This document shows, one piece after another, positions 8,849 to 13,230 of a stretch of 13,230 bases of DNA. Within the stretch, counting starts at the first letter, position 1; each line of letters begins with the position of its first letter. Both the position numbers and the translations under genes were made by a program. The DNA is from Candidatus Tectimicrobiota bacterium (GTDB lineage Bacteria > UBA8248): assembly GCA_016184445.1 (NCBI GenBank), contig JACPCT010000319.1:1-13230 (forward strand), in the 5' to 3' direction. Under the pieces are notes generated by a model, which searched no databases, was not told where the DNA came from, and saw nothing but the letters and a program-made list of their open reading frames with translations.

Positions 8849-9321
8849 TCGAAGGGAAGTTCAGCGACAACTTCGTCACGGCCAGGATCGACAGCTTGGT
8901 GGCCTGGGCGCGCAAGAGCGCGCTGTGGCCCATGACGTTCGGCCTGGCCTGCTGCGCAATCGAGATGATGGCCTCGGGCGCCTCGCGGTACGACTTCGAT
9001 CGCTTCGGCGTCATCTTCCGGGCCACCCCGCGCCAGTCGGACGTGATGATCGTGGCAGGCACGGTGACCCACAAGATGGGGCAGGCCCTGCGGCGGGTGT
9101 ACGACCAGATGCCCGAGCCCCGCTGGGTGATCGCGATGGGCAACTGCGCCACCTGCGGGGGGCCCTACGCCAACTACGCCGTGATGCAGGGGGTGGACGA
9201 GGTCGTCCCCGTGGACGTCTACGTGCCCGGCTGCCCGCCCCGCCCCGAGTCCCTGATGTGGGGCGTCATGCAGCTCCAGAAGAAGATCGAGCAGGAGCGC
9301 TACATCCGCCGCAAGGCCTGA
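8839..9321 (+). CDS. nuoB: NADH-quinone oxidoreductase subunit B (cluster N2 subunit)
   Basis: This is the 160-residue subunit that carries [4Fe-4S] cluster N2, the last redox centre before quinone. The four ligand cysteines are present: the tandem pair C38-C39 in [13 protein letters not shown]103 in [12 protein letters not shown], and C132 in [11 protein letters not shown]. The conserved [19 protein letters not shown] segment (residues 48-66) is intact, so the protein looks functional. The ATG at 8839 is inside the end of nuoA, 7 bases after GGAAGGAGG (8823-8831), which suggests translational coupling. NuoB normally receives electrons from NuoI. Set 2 has no nuoI in its expected place, so the donor must come from elsewhere. 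It is the only nuoB visible in the window. Confidence 0.97.
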   Translation: MGIVEGKFSDNFVTARIDSLVAWARKSALWPMTFGLACCAIEMMASGASRYDFDRFGVIFRATPRQSDVMIVAGTVTHKMGQALRRVYDQMPEPRWVIAMGNCATCGGPYANYAVMQGVDEVVPVDVYVPGCPPRPESLMWGVMQLQKKIEQERYIRRKA

Positions 9322-9339
9322 GGCGGCCAAGGGAAGCCG

Positions 9340-9912
9340 ATGCCTGACGAAGCCCAGTCGAACGGCCAGGAAGAGGGCTCCGCCCCTGCGGCGGCGCAGG
9401 CCCCGCCGGCGCAGGACCTGCGGGAGCTCGTGGAGCGGGAGTACGCGGGCACCATCCTCGAGCAGTCGGCCTACAAGGACATGGCGGACGAGGCCACCCT
9501 GGTGGTCCGGCTGGACGCCCTGCCCCAGGTGGGCTCCCTGCTGCGCGACCACCCCTCGGCGCGCTTCCGCCTGCTCTCGGACCTCACGGCGGCCCACTTC
9601 CCCGCGGAGGAGCGGCCGTTCCACGTCGTCTATCACCTGTACAGCTTCGACCACAACCGGCGGCTCCGGCTCAAGGTGAAGGCGCACGAGGGAGAGCAGG
9701 TGCCCTCGGTCGTGTCCGTCTGGAGCGGGGCCAACTGGATGGAGCGGGAGGTGTTCGACCTGTTCGGCGTGTCCTTCAAGGGCCACCCGGACCTGCGGCG
9801 CATCCTCCTCCCCGAGGACTGGGGCAGCCACCCCCTCCGCAAGGACTACCCCCTGGAGGGCCGGGGAGAGCGGGTGTACACCAAGCCCAGGCGCAAGGAA
9901 TACGGCGAATGA
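9340..9912 (+). CDS. nuoC: NADH-quinone oxidoreductase subunit C
   Basis: This is the 190-residue 30-kDa subunit, a scaffold of the peripheral arm that packs against NuoD and NuoI and binds no cofactor. The family signature is clear: WMEREVFDLFGVSF (residues 133-146) followed by GHPDLRRILLPEDW (148-161) and HPLRKDYPL (164-172). The first ~25 residues are Ala/Gln/Pro-rich and probably a flexible tail. The ATG at 9340 follows nuoB by 18 bp; its ribosome site (AGGGAAG) is weaker than that of its neighbours. NuoC and NuoD are separate proteins here, unlike the fused NuoCD of E. coli. It is the only nuoC in the window. Confidence 0.95.
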   Translation: MPDEAQSNGQEEGSAPAAAQAPPAQDLRELVEREYAGTILEQSAYKDMADEATLVVRLDALPQVGSLLRDHPSARFRLLSDLTAAHFPAEERPFHVVYHLYSFDHNRRLRLKVKAHEGEQVPSVVSVWSGANWMEREVFDLFGVSFKGHPDLRRILLPEDWGSHPLRKDYPLEGRGERVYTKPRRKEYGE

Positions 9913-9925
9913 GGGGGGCCGAGTG

Positions 9926-11068
9926 ATGTTCGAGGTGGAGTCCTCCACCCGCATCGAGCGCTCCTCGGTGATGCCCGGCACCGAGGAGCTCATCATCAAC
10001 ATGGGGCCCCAGCACCCGAGCACCCACGGCGTGCTGCGCGTCATCCTGCGCCTCGACGGCGAGACGGTGACGGACTGCGACTGCGACATCGGCTTCCTCC
10101 ACCGGGGCACCGAGAAGATCGGGGAGAACATCACCTACACGATGTTCATCCCCTACACCGACCGGCTGGACTACATCGCCGCGCCCTCGAGCAACCTCGC
10201 TTGGGTGACGGCGGTCGAGAAGCTCTTCGGCTGGGAAATCCCCATGCGGGCCCACTACATCCGCTCCCTGGTGGCGGAGTTCTCCCGCATCTCGAGCCAC
10301 CTGCTCTGGCTCGCGACCCACGCCCTCGACATCGGGGCGATGACGGTCTTCCTGTGGTGCTTCCGGGAGCGGGAGATGGTGCTCGACCTCTTCGAGACCG
10401 CCTTCGGCGCGAGGCTCACGGTGAACGCCTTCCGCCTGGGCGGGCTCTTCCAGGACGTGCCCCAGAAGTTCCTGGACCTCTCGCAGGAGTTCGCCGACCT
10501 CTTCCCGGGCCGGATCGGCGACTACGAGACGCTGCTGACCGACAACCGCATCTGGCTCCAGCGCACGCGCGGGATAGGCGTCATCTCGGCGGACGACGCC
10601 ATCGACCTGAGCCTCACGGGGCCGGTGCTGCGGGGCAGCGGGGTGCGGTGGGACATCCGCCGCGCCGAGCCCTACGCCGCCTACCCCTACCTGGACTTCG
10701 TGGTGCCGGTCGGGGAGAACGGGGACGTCTACGACCGCTACCTGGTGCGCATCGAGGAGATGCGCCAGAGCACCCGCATCATCCAGCAGTGCCTCGCCCA
10801 GCTGCCCAAGGGGCCGGTGAGCTGCAAGGTGCCGCGCACCATCAAGCCGCCGGCAGGGGAGGTCTACCACAGCATCGAGAACCCCAAGGGCGAGTTCGGC
10901 TTCTACCTCGTGAGCGACGGCTCGGAGACCCCCTACCGGGTCCGCATCCGGCCGCCCTCGTTCGTGAACCTGGGCGGCCTGAAGAAGCTGGTGCTGGGCG
11001 GCCTGGTGGCGGACGTGGTGGCCATCATCGGCAGCATCGACATCGTCCTGGGCGAGTGCGACCGCTGA
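9926..11068 (+). CDS. nuoD: NADH-quinone oxidoreductase subunit D
   Basis: This is the 380-residue 49-kDa subunit, related to the large subunit of NiFe hydrogenases, which forms the quinone-reduction site with Nuo[14 protein letters not shown] (from residue 26) carries H34 and [13 protein letters not shown] carries Y83, equivalent to the quinone-binding His38 and Tyr87 of Thermus thermophilus. [12 protein letters not shown] and the C-terminal DIVLGECDR are also typical. The text [12 protein letters not shown], where many relatives read NYFRIGGV..DLP, and APSSNLAWV mark it as somewhat divergent. The ATG at 9926 is preferred over the adjacent GTG at 9923 because it gives a better distance to the G-rich ribosome site (9911-9918). 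The next gene is nuoH rather than nuoE, with 43 bp between. Confidence 0.95.
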   Translation: MFEVESSTRIERSSVMPGTEELIINMGPQHPSTHGVLRVILRLDGETVTDCDCDIGFLHRGTEKIGENITYTMFIPYTDRLDYIAAPSSNLAWVTAVEKLFGWEIPMRAHYIRSLVAEFSRISSHLLWLATHALDIGAMTVFLWCFREREMVLDLFETAFGARLTVNAFRLGGLFQDVPQKFLDLSQEFADLFPGRIGDYETLLTDNRIWLQRTRGIGVISADDAIDLSLTGPVLRGSGVRWDIRRAEPYAAYPYLDFVVPVGENGDVYDRYLVRIEEMRQSTRIIQQCLAQLPKGPVSCKVPRTIKPPAGEVYHSIENPKGEFGFYLVSDGSETPYRVRIRPPSFVNLGGLKKLVLGGLVADVVAIIGSIDIVLGECDR

Positions 11069-11093
11069 GCGCGGGCGCCCGGTGAGCCAGGAC

Positions 11094-11103
11094 GGAAGAG
11101 GAG
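11094..11103 (+). promoter_or_regulatory. Ribosome binding site that decides the nuoH copy 2 start
   Basis: GGAAGAGGAG lies 8 bases before a TTG at 11112 that is in frame with nuoH copy 2. The alternative GTG at 11082 has no purine-rich site upstream, only a GC palindrome (CGGGCGCCCG, 11072-11081). The TTG start also gives an N-terminus that begins directly at the first helix, like copy 1. The site therefore favours the shorter 323-residue protein over the 333-residue one. Confidence 0.6.
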
Positions 11104-11111
11104 TCCTGCGG

Positions 11112-12083
11112 TTGGAAATCGCGGCCGAGGCGGTTATCGCCCTGGTGAAGATCGCCGTCGTGCTGGGCGTCGTCTCCCTGGTGGTGGCCTACCTCACCTA
11201 CCTGGAGCGGAAGATCATCGCCCACATCCAGCAGCGCCTGGGCCCCATGCGGGTGGGCTGGCACGGGCTCCTCCAGCCCATCGCGGACGGGGTCAAGCTC
11301 TTCTTGAAGGAGGACATCATCCCCGACAAGGCCGACAAGGTGGTCTTCGTGATCGCCCCCATCATGGTGCTGGTGCCGGCTTTCGTCGAGTACTCGGTGC
11401 TGCCCTTCAGCTCGACCTTCTACATCACCCAGGTCAACATCGGCATCTTCTTCATCCTGGCGGTGAGCTCGCTCGGCGTCTTCGGCATCGTGATGGCGGG
11501 GTGGGCCTCGAACAGCAAGTACAGCCTCCTGGGCGCGCTGCGGAGCGCCGCCCAGATGCTGAGCTACGAGATCTTCCTGGGCTTCTCGCTCATCGGGCCC
11601 CTGATGCTGGCGGGCTCGCTGAACATGCAGAAGATCGTCGAGGCCCAGAGCGACGTCTGGTTCGTCTTCTACCAGCCGCTGGCCTTCGTGGTCTTCTTCA
11701 TCGCCGCGCTCGCCGAGACGAACCGCGTGCCCTTCGACCTGCCCGAGGCGGAGACCGAGCTGGTGGCGGGCTTCCACACCGAGTACAGCGGCATGAAGTT
11801 CGCCTTCTTCTTCCTGGCCGAGTACGCGAACATCATGGTGACCTCCAGCGTGGCCGTCACCCTCTTCTTCGGGGGGTGGAAGGGGATCTCCTGGATCCCG
11901 CTGCCGGGCTTCGTGTGGTACGCGCTGAAGCTGGGGGCCATCATCTTCGTCTTCATCTGGCTCCGCGCCACCCTGCCGCGCTACCGCTACGATCAGCTCA
12001 TGCGGCTGGGCTGGAAGTTCATGTTCCCGCTGGTGATGGCGAACATCTTTTTGACCGGCCTCGTGAAGTACCTCTTCCTCTAG
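11112..12083 (+). CDS. nuoH: NADH-quinone oxidoreductase subunit H, copy 2
   Basis: This is a second NuoH of 323 residues (333 if the GTG at 11082 is used), the quinone-channel membrane subunit. Motifs match the family: LERK at 31-34, GPMRVGW at 44-50, [10 protein letters not shown] at 53-62, [18 protein letters not shown] at 131-148, [17 protein letters not shown] at 201-217, and GFHTEYSG at 220-227. The usual GPNRVG reads GPMRVG. The quinone-cavity acidic loop is fully kept, so it should be functional. It resembles copy 1 across its whole length but differs at many positions, and loops such as that near residues 175-190 differ strongly, so it is not a recent duplicate. It follows nuoD directly, where nuoE-F-G would normally stand, and is followed 17 bp later by nuoJ with no nuoI between. 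Confidence 0.95.
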   Translation: MEIAAEAVIALVKIAVVLGVVSLVVAYLTYLERKIIAHIQQRLGPMRVGWHGLLQPIADGVKLFLKEDIIPDKADKVVFVIAPIMVLVPAFVEYSVLPFSSTFYITQVNIGIFFILAVSSLGVFGIVMAGWASNSKYSLLGALRSAAQMLSYEIFLGFSLIGPLMLAGSLNMQKIVEAQSDVWFVFYQPLAFVVFFIAALAETNRVPFDLPEAETELVAGFHTEYSGMKFAFFFLAEYANIMVTSSVAVTLFFGGWKGISWIPLPGFVWYALKLGAIIFVFIWLRATLPRYRYDQLMRLGWKFMFPLVMANIFLTGLVKYLFL

Positions 12084-12100
12084 GCCGGGGGAGGCGCGCC

Positions 12101-12610
12101 TTGGAGCTGGTGTTCTTCTACCTGTTCGCGGCGGGCATCGTGGGGGCCTCGCTCCTGATGGTGACGCGCGCCAACGTCATCCACGCGGCGCTCTCGCTGG
12201 TGCTGGCCTTCCTGTTCATGGCGGGGCTCTTCGTCCTGGCGGGGGCCGAGTTCCTGGCGGGGGTGCAGATCCTGATCTACGCCGGGGGCATCATGGTGCT
12301 CTACCTTTTCTCCATCATGCTGATGAACGTGGGGGTGGCCGTGCGCCTGCGGCAGTGGCACCGCCAGAGCGCCCTGGCCCTCGCCGCGGCCCTCCTGCTG
12401 GCCGCCGAGGTCTGGGTCGTCCTGGGGCGGGGGGGCTACCCGGCCGCCCAGGCGTGGAGCTGGAGGCTGGGCCAGACGCCGGGCAACGTGGAGGCGCTGG
12501 GGCAGGTGCTCTACACGAAGTTCCTGTTCCCGTTCGAGGTCGCCTCGGTCCTGCTGCTGGCGGCCATGATCGGGGCGATCGTCCTGGCCAAGCGCCAGAT
12601 CACCCGCTAG
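12101..12610 (+). CDS. nuoJ: NADH-quinone oxidoreductase subunit J, copy 2
   Basis: This is a second NuoJ (ND6 homologue) of 169 residues, a membrane-arm subunit that takes part in conformational coupling next to NuoK. The third-helix signature [17 protein letters not shown] lies at residues 60-76. The C-terminal pattern [18 protein letters not shown] aligns with the equivalent stretch of copy 1. The start is taken as the TTG at 12101, 6 bases after GGGGGAGG (12087-12094); a GTG at 12110 is possible but too close to the first helix and to the ribosome site. It lies 17 bp after nuoH copy 2 and 23 bp before nuoK copy 2, so it belongs to the same operon. In standard operons nuoI separates H from J; here it is absent. 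Confidence 0.93.
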   Translation: MELVFFYLFAAGIVGASLLMVTRANVIHAALSLVLAFLFMAGLFVLAGAEFLAGVQILIYAGGIMVLYLFSIMLMNVGVAVRLRQWHRQSALALAAALLLAAEVWVVLGRGGYPAAQAWSWRLGQTPGNVEALGQVLYTKFLFPFEVASVLLLAAMIGAIVLAKRQITR

Positions 12611-12633
12611 GCCCGGGGGGAGGGGGGGAGCCC

Positions 12634-12936
12634 ATGGTCCCGCTGACGCATTACCTGGCGCTGGGGGCGATCCTCTTCCTGATCGGGGCGGCGGGGGTGA
12701 TCATGCGCCGGAACGCCATCATGATCCTCCTCAGCATCGAGCTGATGCTGAACTCGGTGAACATCACGTTCGTGGGCTTCGCCCGCCAGTGGGCCGACCT
12801 GACCGGCCAGGTGTTCGCCATCTTCGTCATCGCGGTGGCCGCGTGCGAGGCGGCGGTGGGGCTGGCCATCCTGATCTCCCTGAACCGCGACCGCTCGATG
12901 GTGAACGTGGACGAGATCAACCTTCTCAAGTGGTAG
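12634..12936 (+). CDS. nuoK: NADH-quinone oxidoreductase subunit K, copy 2
   Basis: This is a second NuoK (ND4L homologue) of exactly 100 residues with three predicted helices. The coupling glutamates E36 (SIELMLN) and E72 ([10 protein letters not shown]) are in the same positions as in copy 1 and E. coli. RRNAI (residues 25-29) and the C-terminal INLLKW are family features. The ATG at 12634 follows a long purine run (12621-12630). Hand alignment with copy 1 (2780-3082) gives 52 identities over 100 ungapped positions; differences are concentrated in the loop at residues 50-57 and near 84-91. The frame is open further upstream, but those codons shadow nuoJ. Confidence 0.95.
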   Translation: MVPLTHYLALGAILFLIGAAGVIMRRNAIMILLSIELMLNSVNITFVGFARQWADLTGQVFAIFVIAVAACEAAVGLAILISLNRDRSMVNVDEINLLKW

Positions 12937-12943
12937 GGAGCGC

Positions 12944-13230
12944 ATGATCCGCTACGCTTGGCTCATCCCGCTGTTCCCGGTGGTGGGGGTGCTGGTCAAC
13001 GGCCTCCTGGGCTCCCGCGTCCGGGAGAAGGCGGGCCACGTGGCCTCCCTGATGGCGGGCCTCTCTTTCCTGGCGGCGCTGGGCGTCAGCCGGGAGATGA
13101 TCATGGGCCCGGGCGGGAGCCACACCGTCACCCTCTGGACCTGGATCACGGCGGGGGACCTCAAGGTCTCGGTCAGCTTCCTGATCGACCCCCTGAGCAC
13201 CATCATGCTCCTCGTGGTGGCGGGGGTGGG
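12944..13230 (+). CDS. nuoL: NADH-quinone oxidoreductase subunit L, copy 2, N-terminal part (3' end outside window)
   Basis: These are the first 95 residues of a second NuoL (ND5-like proton pump), cut by the window edge. The N-terminus (MIRYAWLIPLFPVVGVLVNG) and the motif FLIDPLSTIMLLVVAGVG (residues 79-96) match the opening of NuoL copy 1 (FLLDPLSSVMALVVTGVG) in spacing and content. The ATG at 12944 has AGGGAG at 12935-12940, overlapping the nuoK stop. It lies 7 bp after nuoK. The N-terminal ~95 residues of MrpA and other antiporter relatives can look alike, but position after nuoK makes NuoL much the best call. The pump residues E144, K229 and H254 are beyond the window, so its activity cannot be judged. 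Confidence 0.9.
   Translation, partial: MIRYAWLIPLFPVVGVLVNGLLGSRVREKAGHVASLMAGLSFLAALGVSREMIMGPGGSHTVTLWTWITAGDLKVSVSFLIDPLSTIMLLVVAGV

Noticed and set aside
11072..11081. CGGGCGCCCG palindrome between nuoD and nuoH copy 2 as a scar of lost nuoEFG
   Set aside because: A 10-bp GC palindrome is common in such DNA, and nothing else in the 43-bp gap resembles nuoE or nuoG remnants.

Overview
The window is a GC-rich (roughly 70 % by eye) bacterial locus coding almost wall to wall on the + strand. It holds two consecutive gene sets for respiratory complex I (NADH:quinone oxidoreductase, Nuo). All genes are complete except the first (nuoG, 5' end missing) and the last (second nuoL, 3' end missing). 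Gene order, separate nuoC and nuoD, and a NuoD of the '[11 protein letters not shown]' type suggest a high-GC member of a group such as Deltaproteobacteria, NC10/Rokubacteria, Nitrospirae or Tectomicrobia. This taxonomic guess is weak.

Set 1 (1-8293) runs nuoG(partial)-H-I-J-K-L-M-N, the canonical order. Gaps are short, and nuoM and nuoN overlap by 4 bp. NuoG and NuoI belong to the iron-sulfur peripheral arm. NuoH, J, K, L, M and N build the membrane arm that carries the quinone channel and the proton pumps. The one loose junction is nuoL-nuoM (218 bp), which contains a pair of inverted hairpin repeats (5044-5141). A second perfect palindrome (6729-6754) lies inside the coding tail of nuoM.

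A 159-bp spacer (8294-8452) separates the sets. It has a plausible sigma70-type promoter (TTGGTT-17 bp-TATAGA, 8305-8333), followed by a GC-rich leader in which one strand can pair with either of two others. No convincing terminator follows nuoN.

Set 2 (8453-13230) runs nuoA-B-C-D-H-J-K-L(partial). NuoA, B, C and D form the quinone-reducing connection between the arms, including cluster N2. H, J, K and L are second copies of membrane-arm genes already present in set 1. The two NuoK proteins are both 100 aa and match at 52 positions by hand count, so this is an old or imported duplicate. Set 2 has no nuoE, nuoF or nuoG between D and H, and no nuoI between H and J; the gaps there are only 43 and 17 bp.

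Within the window the sets are complementary: G and I come only from set 1, A-D only from set 2, and H, J, K, L from both. Either set 1 is a full 14-gene complex I continuing upstream and set 2 is a truncated isoform using another electron input, or one peripheral arm serves two alternative membrane arms. The flanks would decide this. No RNA genes, CRISPR arrays, transposases or defence genes were seen.
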